From assembly GCA_001830395.1 (NCBI GenBank), contig MHZN01000049.1:1-37115 (forward strand): DNA of 37,115 nt, given 5' to 3'. This document shows positions 10,290 through 22,644 of this stretch, in pieces. Below the pieces are notes generated by a model that saw only the letters and a list, made by a program, of their open reading frames with translations, was not told where the DNA came from and did not search any database. The position numbers were made by a program, and so were the translations under genes. Source of the DNA: Pseudomonadales bacterium RIFCSPLOWO2_12_59_9. Lineage in GTDB: Bacteria > Pseudomonadota > Gammaproteobacteria > Pseudomonadales > Pseudomonadaceae. The first letter of the stretch is position 1. The number at the start of each line of letters is the position of its first letter.

Positions 10290-10931
10290 ATGCCCACATC
10301 GCCCGTTGAAGTTCGAATGCTCGACAGCGGTTACGCCCGCGAGGCGCGTTCCCTGCTGTATCACGCGTACCGCCACGAACCGACCTTCGCCTACTTGTTT
10401 GAAGCCCAGCGCGCCGGCTACGACCAGCGGGTGCGCGCCACGGTGCGCGAGTTGGTGCAGCGACACTTTACCGAGGAGCTGCCGGCGATTGGCTTGCTGA
10501 TCGATGATCGTTTAGCGGCGATAGTGCTGGTGGCACCGCCCATGCGCCGTCTGGAGGTCACTGAAAGCTGGAGCTGGCGCCTGCGCATGTTGTTGAGCGC
10601 AGGCTTTCGCGGTACGCGGCGCTATCTGGACTATCACGCCGCGGTGGCCGCCTGTTTGCCCGAGGGCCCGCATCACTTGTTGCCGCTGATGGGCGTGCAT
10701 CCCGAATTTCAGGGCCAGCACCTGGGTGAACAACTGCTGGCGGCGCTGCATGACTGGTGCGCGCAAGACCCCAATTCGCAAGGCATAGTGCTGGATACCG
10801 GCAATAGCCGGTATCTGGAGTTCTACCAGCGCCATGGCTACCGCAAGATCGGCGAGGTGGCCGTCGGGCCTATCGTTGAGCACGTGTTGTTTCACCCAGC
10901 CCCGCAGGTGTTGGCGAAAGCCAGCGCTTAA
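10290..10931 (+). CDS. GNAT family N-acetyltransferase
   Basis: MPTSPVEVRMLDSGYAREARSLLYHAYRHEP...LLPLMGVHPEFQGQHLGEQLLAALHDWC...GIVLDTGNSRYLEFYQRHGYRKIGE: GNAT motif A (Q-x-x-L-G) and motif B. Confidence 0.85.
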   Translation: MPTSPVEVRMLDSGYAREARSLLYHAYRHEPTFAYLFEAQRAGYDQRVRATVRELVQRHFTEELPAIGLLIDDRLAAIVLVAPPMRRLEVTESWSWRLRMLLSAGFRGTRRYLDYHAAVAACLPEGPHHLLPLMGVHPEFQGQHLGEQLLAALHDWCAQDPNSQGIVLDTGNSRYLEFYQRHGYRKIGEVAVGPIVEHVLFHPAPQVLAKASA

Positions 10932-11054
10932 TACGCATTATTCAAGGTGTTATTGGGGCACTATTTTGTTGCCCATAAAACCTGACTTTGACGACAAACT
11001 TTAATTCAGGCGTGTTTTACTAGGCCTTGTCCATCGACCTATAAAGGAACTCTC

Positions 11055-11555
11055 ATGTCTCAAGTAACCCTGCACGGCAACCCGGTTCAAGTGGCCGGCG
11101 CTTTTCCTCAGGCGGGTCAAACCGCCCCGGCCTTTACCCTGGTCGGCAGCGATTTGTCGGATATTTCGCTGAGCAAGTTTGCCGGCAAACGCAAAGTGCT
11201 GAACATTTTCCCAAGCGTTGACACGCCAACCTGCGCCACCTCGGTGCGTAAATTCAATGCTGAAACCAGCACCCTGGCCAACACCGTGGTGCTGTGTATT
11301 TCTGCTGACTTGCCCTTTGCCCAGTCGCGCTTTTGTGGCGCCGAAGGCCTGGTCAATGTGGTTAACCTGTCCACCATGCGTGGCGCGGCGTTTCTGCAAG
11401 ACTACGGCGTGGCCATCGCCAGTGGTCCACTCACCGGCGTGGCTGCCCGTGCCGTGGTGGTTCTGGACGAGAACGACCAGGTGCTGCACAGCGAGTTAGT
11501 CGCCGAGATCGGCAACGAACCCGATTACGCCGCAGCCACCGCCGTATTGTCGTAA
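11055..11555 (+). CDS. tpx: Thiol peroxidase
   Basis: [68 protein letters not shown]: Tpx signature with catalytic DTPTCATS. Confidence 0.96.
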   Translation: MSQVTLHGNPVQVAGAFPQAGQTAPAFTLVGSDLSDISLSKFAGKRKVLNIFPSVDTPTCATSVRKFNAETSTLANTVVLCISADLPFAQSRFCGAEGLVNVVNLSTMRGAAFLQDYGVAIASGPLTGVAARAVVVLDENDQVLHSELVAEIGNEPDYAAATAVLS

Positions 11556-11571
11556 GCCTGCAGCGCTAGCC

Positions 11572-11606
11572 CAACGGCTCGCCTTGGCGGGCCGTTGCTG
11601 TTTTAA
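11572..11606 (+). terminator. Probable rho-independent terminator after tpx
   Basis: caacggctcgcc-tt-ggcgggccgttgctgtttt: GC-rich stem (one mismatch) followed by T-rich tract. Confidence 0.65.
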
Positions 11607-11669
11607 GTTCGGCCATTTGGCTGTGGCCCGGGCAAGGCAAAACGTTAAATACTCAGTGAGTACCGCCTT

Positions 11670-12719
11670 ATGAAAAACTGGCTTATTTATGGCGCCAACG
11701 GCTACACCGGGCGCTTGATTGCATTGCACGCCAAGAGCCTTGGCCTGCAGCCGATTCTGGCCGGGCGCAGCGCGGACATTCATCAGGTGGGCGCTGAAAC
11801 CGGCTTGCCGGTGCGCCAGTTTGATTTGTCCAACTCAATCGCCTGCGCCAAAGCCTTGGCCGATGTGCAATTGGTGCTCAATTGCGCCGGGCCATTTTCC
11901 GCCACCGCCGCCCCCATGCTGCAGGCCTGCTTGGCGGCAGGGGCGCACTATTTGGATATCACCGGCGAATACCGCGTGTTTGAACACGCCCACAGCCTGC
12001 ATGCGGCGGCCAAAACCGCCGGTATAGTGCTTTGCCCCGGGGTCGGTTTTGACGTGGTGCCCACCGATTGCCTGGCCATGGCTCTCAAGGCCGCCATGCC
12101 GGACGCCATCGAATTGAGCCTGGGCTTTGATACCGCCAGCGGCTTGAGCCCGGGCACCAGCAAAACCATGCTGGAAAATCTCGCCGATGGCGGCAAGGTG
12201 CGCGAGCAGGGTGTGCTGCGCAGTGTGCCCAATGCCTACCAAAAACGTATCTGTGATTTTGGCTACGGTCCCAAATGGGCCATGAGCATTCCCTGGGGCG
12301 ATGTGGTCACGGCGTTCTACAGCACCGGTATTTCCACCATCAGCGTGTATGTGCCAACGCCCAAGCCAGTCATTCAGTTGCTGCGCGCCCTCGATGGACT
12401 GCGCCCGGCTTTTGCCTGGCCGTGGCTGCAGCGCCTGCTCAGTGGGGCCATCACTCGCTGGGTTAAGGGCCCCACGGCGGAGCAGCGGGCAACCCTGCGC
12501 ACTGCGGTGTGGGGCGAAGCGCGCAACGCCCAAGGCCAGGTTAAGACCGCCCGGATTGAAACCAATAACGGTTATGAGTTGACCATCCACAGCGCCGTGC
12601 ATGTGGCCCAGTGGCTACTGAATAATCCGGTGGAAGGCGGTTATTACACCCCGGCCCAGCTGCTTGGCTGGCAGTTGGTTGAGCAATTACCCGGTTCGAG
12701 CAAGCTCTATATCAGCTGA
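11670..12719 (+). CDS. Saccharopine dehydrogenase-like NAD(P)-binding protein (trans-acting enoyl reductase-like)
   Basis: MKNWLIYGANGYTGRLIALHAKSLGLQPILAGRS: GxxGYTG Rossmann motif; YLDITGEYRVFEHAHSLHAAAKTAGIVLCPGVGFDVVPTDC. Confidence 0.85.
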   Translation: MKNWLIYGANGYTGRLIALHAKSLGLQPILAGRSADIHQVGAETGLPVRQFDLSNSIACAKALADVQLVLNCAGPFSATAAPMLQACLAAGAHYLDITGEYRVFEHAHSLHAAAKTAGIVLCPGVGFDVVPTDCLAMALKAAMPDAIELSLGFDTASGLSPGTSKTMLENLADGGKVREQGVLRSVPNAYQKRICDFGYGPKWAMSIPWGDVVTAFYSTGISTISVYVPTPKPVIQLLRALDGLRPAFAWPWLQRLLSGAITRWVKGPTAEQRATLRTAVWGEARNAQGQVKTARIETNNGYELTIHSAVHVAQWLLNNPVEGGYYTPAQLLGWQLVEQLPGSSKLYIS

Positions 12720-12860
12720 GTTGGCTGGCGGTGGCTGAGCAGGGCAGTTGGCGGCTGTTGTCGGCCGGAAATGCCCAGTAAGTAAAAAGCCGGTAAAGAG
12801 GCTTTGCTTGGCGGCCTGAAATGCATATGGTTCCGCGCACATTCCCGCACTGTGAAACCC

Positions 12861-14090
12861 ATGTCCGCGACCTCCAAGCAAAACAGCCTATTTCTAACCC
12901 TGCGGCCGTGGCTGATCAGCACCTTGGTGCTGGTTGGCTTGGTGCTCTTGGTGCAGCAACTGGCCAAGCCCAATGCCGTTGAGCGCGAGGGCCGCAAGTC
13001 CGCCGCCGCCGGCGACTTTTTAATCAGCGCCGCCGCGGTGGTGCGCACTGACTTGCCGGTGTACTTCAACGGTTTAGGTACGGTAACGGCCTATAACACC
13101 GTGACAGTGCGCAGCCGGGTCGATGGCGAATTGCTCAAGGTGCTGTTCGAGGAGGGCCAGGAGGTCAAAGCCGGCGACCTGTTGGCGCAGATCGACCCGC
13201 GCAGTTTTCGCGTCGCCCTGCAGCAGGCCGAAGGTGCGCAGCAGCGCGATCAGGCGCAACTGCAAAACGCCCTGATCGATCTTGAACGCTACCGCGGCCT
13301 ATTTGCCCAGGACTCCATTGCCAAACAGACCCTCGACACCCAATTGGCGCTGGTCAATCAATACCAGGGCACCCTCAAGGCCAATCAGGCGGCGGTCGAT
13401 CAGGCCAAGCTCAACCTGCAATTCAGCGAGGTGCGCGCACCGATCAGCGGCCGCCTGGGCTTGCGCAAAGTCGATGTGGGTAATCTGATCAGCGCGGGCG
13501 ATACCACCGGCATAGTGGTGATTACCCAGGTCAAACCCATAGCCGTGGTATTTAGCCTGCCCGAGCAGCAGCTGCCGTTGATTCGCCAGCAGATGGCCAG
13601 TGGCAAACCCTTGCCGGTGGTGGCCCTGGATCGCAACCAGAACCTGCAATTGGCCGAGGGCGTGCTGGCCACCCTCGACAACCAGATCGACATCACCACC
13701 GGCACCCTGAAGCTCAAGGCGCGCTTCGATAACAGCGATAAGGCGCTGTTTCCCAATCAGTTCGTCAATGTGCGCTTGCTGGCGCAAACCCTGAGCGATG
13801 CCCTGGTCATCCCGGCGAATGCGGTGCAGCGCGGCACCCAGGGCAGTTTCGTCTATGTGCTGGATGCCGAAAACCGCGTGCACCTGCGCAATATCAGCGT
13901 CGGTGCCACCACCGGCGAACAGCTGCAAGTGCTCAGCGGTCTGGCCGCGGGTGAGCGAGTGGTGACCGAAGGCGTCGACCGTTTGCGCGAAGACATGCAG
14001 GTCAAGGTCGCCGAACCGACGGCGGTCGCGCCGGCATCGAAGCCTATTGCGCCAGTGCCAACGACGGCTAACCCCGGCTCCGCGCAATGA
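12861..14090 (+). CDS. muxA: RND efflux periplasmic adaptor, MdtA/MuxA type
   Basis: [34 protein letters not shown]...[49 protein letters not shown]; membrane fusion protein pattern; first gene of pump operon. Confidence 0.92.
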   Translation: MSATSKQNSLFLTLRPWLISTLVLVGLVLLVQQLAKPNAVEREGRKSAAAGDFLISAAAVVRTDLPVYFNGLGTVTAYNTVTVRSRVDGELLKVLFEEGQEVKAGDLLAQIDPRSFRVALQQAEGAQQRDQAQLQNALIDLERYRGLFAQDSIAKQTLDTQLALVNQYQGTLKANQAAVDQAKLNLQFSEVRAPISGRLGLRKVDVGNLISAGDTTGIVVITQVKPIAVVFSLPEQQLPLIRQQMASGKPLPVVALDRNQNLQLAEGVLATLDNQIDITTGTLKLKARFDNSDKALFPNQFVNVRLLAQTLSDALVIPANAVQRGTQGSFVYVLDAENRVHLRNISVGATTGEQLQVLSGLAAGERVVTEGVDRLREDMQVKVAEPTAVAPASKPIAPVPTTANPGSAQ

Positions 14091-17000
14091 ACCCATCACG
14101 GCTGTTTATCTTGCGGCCGGTGGCCACCACCTTGTTGATGCTGGCCATTCTGCTGGCGGGCTTGATTGCCTATCGGATCTTGCCGGTGGCGGCCTTGCCC
14201 GAGGTCGATTACCCGACCATTCAGGTGGTCACCCTGTATCCCGGCGCCAGCCCGGAGATCATCACCTCAACGGTCACCGCGCCGCTGGAAAGCCAGTTCG
14301 GGCAGATCGCCGGCTTAACAGAAATGAGTTCCAGCAGCTCCGGTGGCGCCTCGCTGCTGACCCTGAGGTTTGGCCTGGCGACCAATCTGGATGTGGCCGA
14401 GCAAGACGTGCAGGCGGCAATTAACGTGGCCGCCAGCCTGTTGCCCAAAGACCTGCCGACCCCGCCGGTGTTCAGCAAGGTCAACCCGGCCGATGCGCCG
14501 ATCATGAGCCTGGCAATCGTCTCGGACAGCCTGCCGCTGGCGCAGATCCAAGACCTGGTGGACACCCGCCTGGCGCAGAAAATCTCGCAAATATCCGGCG
14601 TCGGCCTGGTCAGCATTGGCGGCGGCCAGCGCCCGGCGGTGCGTATCCGCGCCAACCCGAATGCCTTGGCCTCATATGGCCTGAGCCTGGAAGACCTGCG
14701 CAGCGCCGTCACCCGCAACAACCTGAATGGCCCCAAGGGCAGCTTCGACGGCCCCAATCGCGCCTCCAGTCTGGATGCCAATGACCAGCTGGAAAAACCC
14801 GAAGACTATCGCCAGCTGGTGATCGCCTATAAAAACGCCGCGCCGGTGCGCCTGCAAGATGTCGCCACTGTCGACAACGACGCCGAGAACCTGCGCCTGG
14901 CCGCCTGGGCCAACCTGACCCCGGCGGTGATTGTGAATATCCAGCGCCAGCCCGGCGCCAATGTGCTGGCCGTGGTCGAGAGCATCAATGCCTTGCTGCC
15001 ACAGTTGCAGGCCAGCCTGCCGAGCACGGTGGAGGTGCAGGTGCTGACTGACCGCACCACCAGCATCAGCGCGGCAATTGCCAGCGTGAAATTCGAGTTG
15101 ATGCTATCGATCGTCCTGGTGGTGATGGTCTGCTTCCTGTTCTTGCGCAATGCCTCGGCCACCTTTATCCCCAGCTTGGCGGTGCCGCTGTCGCTGATCG
15201 GCACCTTCGGGGTGATGTACCTGGCCGGGTTTTCCATCAACAACCTGACGCTGATGGCGCTGACCATAGCCACCGGCTTTGTGGTCGATGACGCCATCGT
15301 CATGCTGGAGAACATCAGCCGTTACCTGGAGGAGGGTGACTCGCCCCTGACCGCCGCCCTGAAAGGCTCGCGGCAGATCGGCTTCACTATTATTTCCCTG
15401 ACCCTGTCGCTGATCGCGGTGTTGATTCCGCTGCTGTTTATGAGCGATGTGGCGGGGCGCTTGTTTCGCGAATTTGCCATCACCCTGGCGGTGGCGATTT
15501 TAATCTCGGCGGTGGTTTCCCTAACCCTAACGCCGATGCTCTGCGCCAAGTTGCTGCGCCATAAGCCCGAAGCCGAGCAAGGGCGATTTGCCCGTGGCGC
15601 CGGGCAGTTTATCGAACGGATGATTGAGCGCTATGCCGGCGCCTTGCAATGGGTGCTGCGCCATCAAACCCTGACCTTGCTGGTCGCCCTCGCGACTCTG
15701 GCGTTGACCGTGCTGCTCTATGTACTCAGCCCCAAAGGGTTTTTTCCCGAGCAAGACACCGGGGTGATTCAGGGCATCAGCGAAGGGCCGCAGTCGGTGT
15801 CGTTTCAGGCCATGGCGGTGCGCCAACAACAATTGGCCGAGCTGATTTTGCGTGATCCGGCGGTGGCCAGTTTGTCGTCCTACATAGGTGTGGACGGCAA
15901 CAACGCCACCTTGAATACCGGGCGTTTGCTGATCAATCTCAAGCCCTTTGCTGAGCGCGATGTCAGCGTGCAACAGGTGATCCGCCGCTTGCAGCCGCAA
16001 CTGGCGCAGCTGCCGGGCACCAAGCTGTACCTGCAGCCGGTGCAAAACTTGAGCATCGAAGACCGCATCACCCGTACCCAGTATCAGTTCAGCCTCGAAG
16101 ACCCCAATCAGGACAACCTGCGCTACTGGGTGCCGAAACTGGTGGAGCGCTTGCAGCAATTGCCGGAACTGGCCGATGTGGCCAGCGACCTGCAAGACCA
16201 GGGCCTGCAAGCCTATTTGCAGATCGACCGCGACCAGGCCGCGCGCCTGGGGGTAAGCCTGGCCTCGATCGATAACGCGCTGTACAACGCCTTTGGCCAG
16301 CGGCTGATTTCGACCATCTTTACCCAGTCGAGCCAATACCGGGTGGTGCTGGAAGTGGCCGCGCCTTTCCAGTTGGGGCCCCAGGCGCTGGAGCAACTCT
16401 ATGTGCCGAGCAGCGATGGCACCCAGGTGCGGCTGTCCAACTTGGCCCGGGTCGAGCAGCGTTCGACCCTGCTGGCGATCAATCACAGCGACCAGTTCCC
16501 GGCCGCCACCCTGTCGTTCAACCTGGCGCCGGACACCTCCCTGGGGGCTGCGGTCACGGCGATTCGTGGGGTGCAGGCCGAGCTGAATTTGCCGCCGAGC
16601 ACCAACAGCCGTTTTCGCGGCGCGGCCCTGGCCTTTGAGGCCTCGCTGGGCAACACCTTGCTGCTGATTCTGGCGGCGATAGTGACCATGTACATAGTGC
16701 TGGGGATTCTTTACGAGAGCTTTATCCACCCCATCACCATCCTATCCACCTTGCCGTCTGCCGGGGTCGGCGCCTTGCTGGCGTTGATGCTGGCCGGTGA
16801 GGAGCTGGGCATGGTGGCGATTATCGGCATCATCTTGCTGATCGGCATCGTCAAGAAAAACGCCATCTTGATCATCGACTTCGCCCTGGAGGCCGAGCGC
16901 AACGCCGGCAAAAGCCCGGAGGAGGCGATCTATCAGGCCTGTTTGCTGCGCTTTCGACCTATTCTGATGACCACCATGGCGGCCTTGCTCGGTGCCTTGC

Positions 17001-17191
17001 CGTTGATGCTGGCCAGCGGTTCCGGCGCCGAATTGCGCCAACCCCTGGGGATTACCCTGGTCGGCGGCTTGCTGCTCAGTCAGCTGCTGACCCTGTTTAC
17101 CACCCCGGTGATCTACCTGGCCTTTGACCGCCTGGCCCGGCGCCTGAATAACTGGCGCCAGCCTGCCATCGCGTCTGAGCCTGCTGCATGA
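14087..17191 (+). CDS. muxB: RND multidrug efflux permease, MdtB/MuxB type
   Basis: 1034 aa; [47 protein letters not shown]...; RND motif [16 protein letters not shown]; overlaps upstream stop by 4 nt. Confidence 0.94.
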   Translation: MNPSRLFILRPVATTLLMLAILLAGLIAYRILPVAALPEVDYPTIQVVTLYPGASPEIITSTVTAPLESQFGQIAGLTEMSSSSSGGASLLTLRFGLATNLDVAEQDVQAAINVAASLLPKDLPTPPVFSKVNPADAPIMSLAIVSDSLPLAQIQDLVDTRLAQKISQISGVGLVSIGGGQRPAVRIRANPNALASYGLSLEDLRSAVTRNNLNGPKGSFDGPNRASSLDANDQLEKPEDYRQLVIAYKNAAPVRLQDVATVDNDAENLRLAAWANLTPAVIVNIQRQPGANVLAVVESINALLPQLQASLPSTVEVQVLTDRTTSISAAIASVKFELMLSIVLVVMVCFLFLRNASATFIPSLAVPLSLIGTFGVMYLAGFSINNLTLMALTIATGFVVDDAIVMLENISRYLEEGDSPLTAALKGSRQIGFTIISLTLSLIAVLIPLLFMSDVAGRLFREFAITLAVAILISAVVSLTLTPMLCAKLLRHKPEAEQGRFARGAGQFIERMIERYAGALQWVLRHQTLTLLVALATLALTVLLYVLSPKGFFPEQDTGVIQGISEGPQSVSFQAMAVRQQQLAELILRDPAVASLSSYIGVDGNNATLNTGRLLINLKPFAERDVSVQQVIRRLQPQLAQLPGTKLYLQPVQNLSIEDRITRTQYQFSLEDPNQDNLRYWVPKLVERLQQLPELADVASDLQDQGLQAYLQIDRDQAARLGVSLASIDNALYNAFGQRLISTIFTQSSQYRVVLEVAAPFQLGPQALEQLYVPSSDGTQVRLSNLARVEQRSTLLAINHSDQFPAATLSFNLAPDTSLGAAVTAIRGVQAELNLPPSTNSRFRGAALAFEASLGNTLLLILAAIVTMYIVLGILYESFIHPITILSTLPSAGVGALLALMLAGEELGMVAIIGIILLIGIVKKNAILIIDFALEAERNAGKSPEEAIYQACLLRFRPILMTTMAALLGALPLMLASGSGAELRQPLGITLVGGLLLSQLLTLFTTPVIYLAFDRLARRLNNWRQPAIASEPAA

Positions 17192-20100
17192 GCTTCTCCA
17201 CGGTGTTTATCCGCCGGCCAGTCGCTACCCTGTTGCTGACGGTGGCGCTGCTGCTGGCCGGCGGGCTGTCCTTTAGCCTGCTGCCGGTAGCACCGCTGCC
17301 ACAGGTCGACTTTCCCTACATAGTGGTCAACGCCGCGATGCCCGGCGCCAGCCCCGAGACCATGGCCAGCTCGGTGGCCACGCCCCTGGAACGGGCGCTG
17401 GGAAGGATCGCCGGGATAGTCGAAATGACCTCATCCAGCACCCTGGGCAACACTCAGGTGGTGCTGCAGTTTGACCTGGAACGCAATATCGACGGCGCCG
17501 CCCGCGAGGTGCAGGCTGCCATCAATACCGCCATGAGCCTGCTGCCGACCGGCATGCCGCGTAATCCCAGTTACCGCAAGGCCAACCCGGCCGATATGCC
17601 GATCATGATCTTGTCGCTGACCTCCGAGACCCTGAGCCGCGGCCAATTGTATGACTTGGCCTCCACGGTGCTGGCGCAAAAAATCGCCCAGGCCGAAGGC
17701 GTCGGCCAGGTCAGCGTCGGCGGTAGTTCGCTGCCGGCGGTGCGGGTCGACCTCAACCCGGATGCGCTCAACCAACACGGTTTGGCCCTCGATGATGTGC
17801 GCCAGGCCATCAGCGACGCCAACAGTGACGGCCCCAAGGGCGCGGTGGAGCAGGGCAGCCAGCACTGGCAAATCGATGGCAGTGACCAACTGCGCAGCGC
17901 CGCCGAATTTATCCCGCTGATCATCCGCCACAACAGCCTGGAGGGCGGGCAGGTGCTGCGCCTGGGCGATGTCGCCGAGGTCAGCGACTCGGTGGAAAAC
18001 GTGCGTAACTCCGGTTTTTCCGGCGGTTTACCTGCGGTACTGCTGATCATCACCCGCCAACCTGCGGCCAATATCATCGCCGCCACCGATGCCATTCATG
18101 GCCTGCTGCCGGCGCTGCGGGAAACCCTGGGGCCGGCGGTCAAACTCAAGGTCATGGATGATCGCAGCCCGAATATCCGCGCCTCCCTGCATGAGGCCGA
18201 GTTCACCCTGATGGTATCGGTGGCGCTGGTGATCCTGGTGGTCTTCGCCTTTTTGCGTAACGCCCGCGCCACCTTGATCCCTAGTGTGGCGGTGCCGGTC
18301 TCGCTGATTGGCACCTTTGTGGTGATGTACCTGTGCAATTTCAGCCTGAACAATTTGTCCCTGATGGCGCTGATTATCGCCACCGGTTTCGTGGTGGACG
18401 ATGCCATCGTCATGCTGGAGAACATCGCCCGGCGGATCGAGGAGGGCGAGACGCCATTGGCGGCCGCGCTCAAAGGCGCCAGTGAAGTGGGCTTTACCGT
18501 GCTGTCGATGAGCCTGTCGCTGGTGGCGGTGTTTATTCCCTTGCTGCTGATGGGCGGCATTCCCGGCCGACTGTTTCGCGAGTTTGCCGTGACCCTGTCG
18601 GCGGCCGTACTGATCTCGCTGCTGGTGTCGCTGACCCTGACGCCGATGCTCTGCGCCAAGCTGTTACAAGCCAAACCGGCGCTGCTGGTGGCGCCACGCC
18701 AGAAGCGTTTTGCCCGGCTGTTTGCGCAACTGGCCCAGCACTACCGCGCCAGCCTTGAGTGGGCGCTGGACCACTCACGCTTGATGCTGGTGATCTTGCT
18801 CTCGACCATAGTGCTGAACTTTTACCTGTTCGCCATAGTGCCCAAGACCCTGTTCCCCCAGCAGGACAGCGGCCGTTTACGTGGCCAGGCGGTGGCCGAC
18901 CAGAGTATTTCCTTTCAGGCGCTGCAAGAAAAACTCGCGGACTTTCGCCAGATCCTCGCCGCCGACCCGGCGGTGGCCAACGTGGCCGGTTTCAGTGGCG
19001 GCGGCGGGCGCGGCTCGGGTGGTGGCGGGGCCAACACCGGCTCGTTCTTTATCACCCTGAAACCCATAGACCAGCGCGAACCCATGACGGTGGTGGCCAG
19101 CCGCTTGCGCAAAGAGTTGGCCAAGGTCGCCGGCGCGACCCTGTACCTGAACCCCGGCCAGGACCTGCGCATTGGCGGGCGTGAGGGCAATGCCCAGTAC
19201 CAGTTCAGCCTGAAAAGCGATGACCTGGAGCTACTGCGCGCCGCCACGCCACGGGTCGAGGCGGTCATGCGCCAGTTGCCCGAGCTGGTCGATGTCAGCG
19301 GCGATGAGCAAAACAAAGGCCTGCAAACCCGCCTGGTGATTGATCGCACCGCAGCCGCCCGCTATGGCGTCGATATCGAGATGATCAGCGCGCTATTGAA
19401 TAACTCCTTTGGCCAGCGCCAGGTGTCGACCATCTATAACCCCTTGAACCAGTATCGGGTGGTGATGGAAGTCGGCCAGGCCTACCAGAGCAGCCCGGAT
19501 ATTCTCGAACAGGTCTATGTGATCAGTGGCGACGGCGCACGGGTGCCCATCTCGACCTTCGCCCGGATCGAACCGAGTAACGCCCCCTTGGCGGTCAACC
19601 ACCTGGGCCAGTTTGCCGCCACCACCTTCAGCTTCAATCTGGCCCCCGACATTCCCCTGGAAACCGGCCAGGCCGCCATCCTCAAAGCCTTGCAACCGCT
19701 GCATCTGCCGGTGGCCGTGCAAGCCAGTTTTGCCGGCACCGCGGGGGCGGCCCAAGACACCCAAAACGACATGCCGATCATGATTCTGGCCGCCTTGCTG
19801 GCGGTCTATATAGTGCTGGGCATGCTCTATGAGAGCTATGTGCACCCGCTGACGATCATCTCCACCTTGCCGTCTGCCGGGGTGGGTGCCTTGCTGGCCT
19901 TGCTGTTGTGCCGTACCGAGCTGTCGCTGATTGCGTTGATTGGCATCATCTTGCTGATCGGCATCGTCAAGAAAAATGCCATTTTGATGATCGACTTTGC
20001 CCTGGATGCCGAACGACGCCTGGGCATGAGCCCGCGCGAGGCGATTCTGGAGGCCTGCGTGAAACGCTTCCGGCCGATCATGATGACCAGCCTGGCCGCG

Positions 20101-20316
20101 CTGCTCGGCGCCTTGCCGCTATTGTTTGGCACCGATGGCGACGCCGAACTGCGCCGGCCTTTGGGCATCACCATCGTTGGCGGCCTGATCGGCAGCCAGC
20201 TGCTGACCCTTTACACCACGCCTGTGGTTTATCTCTATCTCGATCGACTGCGCCACTGGGCTTTGCGCCGCTGGCATGGCCGCGCCAAACCTTTACCGCT
20301 GGAGAGTCAGCTATGA
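17188..20316 (+). CDS. muxC: RND multidrug efflux permease, MdtC/MuxC type
   Basis: 1042 aa; [47 protein letters not shown]...[22 protein letters not shown]; overlaps muxB stop by 4 nt. Confidence 0.94.
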   Translation: MSFSTVFIRRPVATLLLTVALLLAGGLSFSLLPVAPLPQVDFPYIVVNAAMPGASPETMASSVATPLERALGRIAGIVEMTSSSTLGNTQVVLQFDLERNIDGAAREVQAAINTAMSLLPTGMPRNPSYRKANPADMPIMILSLTSETLSRGQLYDLASTVLAQKIAQAEGVGQVSVGGSSLPAVRVDLNPDALNQHGLALDDVRQAISDANSDGPKGAVEQGSQHWQIDGSDQLRSAAEFIPLIIRHNSLEGGQVLRLGDVAEVSDSVENVRNSGFSGGLPAVLLIITRQPAANIIAATDAIHGLLPALRETLGPAVKLKVMDDRSPNIRASLHEAEFTLMVSVALVILVVFAFLRNARATLIPSVAVPVSLIGTFVVMYLCNFSLNNLSLMALIIATGFVVDDAIVMLENIARRIEEGETPLAAALKGASEVGFTVLSMSLSLVAVFIPLLLMGGIPGRLFREFAVTLSAAVLISLLVSLTLTPMLCAKLLQAKPALLVAPRQKRFARLFAQLAQHYRASLEWALDHSRLMLVILLSTIVLNFYLFAIVPKTLFPQQDSGRLRGQAVADQSISFQALQEKLADFRQILAADPAVANVAGFSGGGGRGSGGGGANTGSFFITLKPIDQREPMTVVASRLRKELAKVAGATLYLNPGQDLRIGGREGNAQYQFSLKSDDLELLRAATPRVEAVMRQLPELVDVSGDEQNKGLQTRLVIDRTAAARYGVDIEMISALLNNSFGQRQVSTIYNPLNQYRVVMEVGQAYQSSPDILEQVYVISGDGARVPISTFARIEPSNAPLAVNHLGQFAATTFSFNLAPDIPLETGQAAILKALQPLHLPVAVQASFAGTAGAAQDTQNDMPIMILAALLAVYIVLGMLYESYVHPLTIISTLPSAGVGALLALLLCRTELSLIALIGIILLIGIVKKNAILMIDFALDAERRLGMSPREAILEACVKRFRPIMMTSLAALLGALPLLFGTDGDAELRRPLGITIVGGLIGSQLLTLYTTPVVYLYLDRLRHWALRRWHGRAKPLPLESQL

Positions 20317-21797
20317 ACCCGCATCCACTTCGCCACTTGCCCATGGCTCGTTTGGCGCTTGCCGTGTTGCTGCTCGGTGGCTGTGCGGTTGGGCCGGATT
20401 ACCAACGTCCCGAGTCGGCCACCTCCGCGCAGTTCAAACAGGCCGCCGGCTGGAAAACCGCCACGCCGGCCGACGCGGTTCTGCGCGGCGCCTGGTGGGA
20501 ATTGTATGGCGACAGCGAGCTAACTCAGCTGATTGGTCGGCTGAATCTATCCAATCAAAATCTGGCCGCCGCCCAGGCCCAATATGCGCAAGCCCGGGCA
20601 CTGGTCAGCCAGGCCCGCGCCGGCTTTTATCCAACCCTCTCAACCAACGCCTCAGTGAAACGTGCCGGGCAGGGGGGAGGAAGCAGCACCCTAAGCACTG
20701 CCGATGGCATCAGTGTAAGCGGTGCCAATGCGGCGAAAATCTCGAAAAGCTACGACCTCAGCCTGAACGCCGCCTGGGAGCTGGATGTCTGGGGCAAACT
20801 GCGCCGCAGCCTGGAATCCAGCGATGCCAGCTTCCAAGCCAGCGCCGCCGATTTGGCCGCCCTGCAGCTGAGCCTGCAGTCGGAGCTGACCCAAAGTTAT
20901 CTGCAATTGCGCGTGCTGGATGAACAGAGCCGGCTGCTGGAGGCCACGGTAGCCGCGTATGCCCGCGCCTTGAAGTTGACCGAAAATCAGTACTCGGCCG
21001 GCATCGTCGCCAAGTCGGATGTCAGTCAGGCGCGCACCCAGCTGTACAGCACCCAAGCCCAGGCCATCGACCTGCAATGGCAACGGGCCCAGTTCGAAAA
21101 CGCCATCGCCGTATTGGTTGGCGTGGCGCCCAGCGAGTTCAGCATTGCTGCCCGTAAAGAGCTGCCCAGCCTGCCGGAGATTCCGCTGGGCTTGCCGTCA
21201 GAATTGTTGGAACGGCGCCCGGATATCGCCAGCGCCGAGCGCAAAATGATTGCCGCCAACGCCGAGATTGGCGTTGCCGAAGCCGCCTGGTATCCAGACC
21301 TGAGCCTGTCCGCCAGTGGGGGTTACAACGGCAGCAGCTATGCCGACTGGATCAATGTGCCCAATCGGGTTTGGTCGATTGGCCCGCAACTGGCCCTGAC
21401 CCTGTTCGACGGCGGCGCCCGCAGCGCCCAGGTCGACAGCGCTGAGGCCGGCTATCAGCTGACCGTCGCCCAGTACCGGCAAACCGTGCTCGACAGCTTT
21501 CGCGAAGTCGAAGACGCCCTGGTTCAGTTGCAGGTATTAGGACAAGAAGCTCAGGTTCAGCAACAGGCCGTCAACTCAGCCCGTGAGTCGCTGCAACTGC
21601 TGAGCAACCAATATCAAGCCGGCACCATCGATTACAACAGCGTGGTCAGTGTGCAAACCAGCACCCTGGGCAACGAACGTACGGCGCTGACCTTACTCGG
21701 CAACCGCCTGACCGGCAGCGTGCAACTGATCGCCGCGCTGGGTGGTGGCTGGCAAAACACTGCATTGGAACCACGTCAGCCGTCTGCGCAGCAATAG
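20313..21797 (+). CDS. opmB: Efflux outer membrane lipoprotein, NodT/OpmB family
   Basis: [38 protein letters not shown]: lipobox and VGPDYQRP signature of OprM-like channels. Start at 20313 rather than the ORF-track start at 19908; ATGA overlap with muxC. Confidence 0.93.
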   Translation: MNPHPLRHLPMARLALAVLLLGGCAVGPDYQRPESATSAQFKQAAGWKTATPADAVLRGAWWELYGDSELTQLIGRLNLSNQNLAAAQAQYAQARALVSQARAGFYPTLSTNASVKRAGQGGGSSTLSTADGISVSGANAAKISKSYDLSLNAAWELDVWGKLRRSLESSDASFQASAADLAALQLSLQSELTQSYLQLRVLDEQSRLLEATVAAYARALKLTENQYSAGIVAKSDVSQARTQLYSTQAQAIDLQWQRAQFENAIAVLVGVAPSEFSIAARKELPSLPEIPLGLPSELLERRPDIASAERKMIAANAEIGVAEAAWYPDLSLSASGGYNGSSYADWINVPNRVWSIGPQLALTLFDGGARSAQVDSAEAGYQLTVAQYRQTVLDSFREVEDALVQLQVLGQEAQVQQQAVNSARESLQLLSNQYQAGTIDYNSVVSVQTSTLGNERTALTLLGNRLTGSVQLIAALGGGWQNTALEPRQPSAQQ

Positions 21798-21946
21798 CCG
21801 CGGTGTTGCGCAGGCGTTTCAGCGTTTTGCGCACGCGAGGGGCAAGGGCTTTTTAAGCCTTGATTGCAGTTTTTTTAATTGTGATCAAAAACTCGGCAAA
21901 AAAACGGCGGCATGCTCATCACTCTGCCCATGCCAAGGCCGTAGCG

Positions 21947-22630
21947 ATGACAAACCATCAAGTGCTGGATATTCCAATTGCCAACCGTGCGGTCGCAGGC
22001 CGTGCCTTGGCCCATTTACTGCAGGACTATCGCGCCCGGACGGATACCTTGGTGTTGGCCTTGCCACGGGGTGGGGTGCCGGTGGCGTATGAAATCGCCG
22101 AGACCTTGCACGTCCCCTTAGACCTGCTCCTGGTGCGCAAGTTGGGCGTGCCGGGCTATGCCGAGTTGGCCATGGGCGCCATCGCCAGCGGCGGGGTGCA
22201 GGTGTTCAACCCGCAGGTATTGCAACTGCATCGGATTGATCAGGCCTGCATCGACTCGGTCGCCGCGCGTGAATATCGCGAGCTGCAACGTCGCGAGCAG
22301 GCTTATCGCGGCACCCGGCCAGCACCGAAAATCGCTGGACAGCAGGTCATTCTGGTGGACGACGGGGTCGCCACCGGGGCCACCATGCAGGCTGCGGTGC
22401 TGGCGGTTCGCAAGCAGGCGCCGGCGCGCATTCTCATCGCCATACCCGTGGCCGCCACCGACAGCCTGGACGCATTGCGACCGCTGGTGGATGAGATCGT
22501 TTGCCCGTGCCGACCGGAAATGTTGTTTGCCATTGGCCGCTGGTACTTGGACTTTTCCCAAGTCAGTGATGAGCAGGTCTGCACCTTGTTACAGCGCGCC
22601 TGGCTGCGCGAAGACCAGGACCGGCGCTGA
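21947..22630 (+). CDS. Phosphoribosyltransferase family protein
   Basis: MTNHQVLDIPIANRAVAGRALAHLL...LVLALPRGGVPVAYEIAETLHVPLDLLLVRKLGVPGYAELAMGAIASGG...VILVDDGVATGATMQAAVLAVR: PRTase PRPP-binding motif VILVDDGVATGATM. Confidence 0.88.
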   Translation: MTNHQVLDIPIANRAVAGRALAHLLQDYRARTDTLVLALPRGGVPVAYEIAETLHVPLDLLLVRKLGVPGYAELAMGAIASGGVQVFNPQVLQLHRIDQACIDSVAAREYRELQRREQAYRGTRPAPKIAGQQVILVDDGVATGATMQAAVLAVRKQAPARILIAIPVAATDSLDALRPLVDEIVCPCRPEMLFAIGRWYLDFSQVSDEQVCTLLQRAWLREDQDRR

Positions 22631-22644
22631 GGGAGGAGAGGCGG

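Noticed and set aside
13299-16729. Long minus-strand ORFs within muxA and muxB (13299-14099, 15527-16729)
   Set aside because: Antisense shadow ORFs of well-recognised RND pump genes; no recognisable family.
19908-20312. Upstream extension of the OpmB ORF
   Set aside because: Out-of-frame read through the muxC 3' end; the real start is 20313 with a lipoprotein signal.
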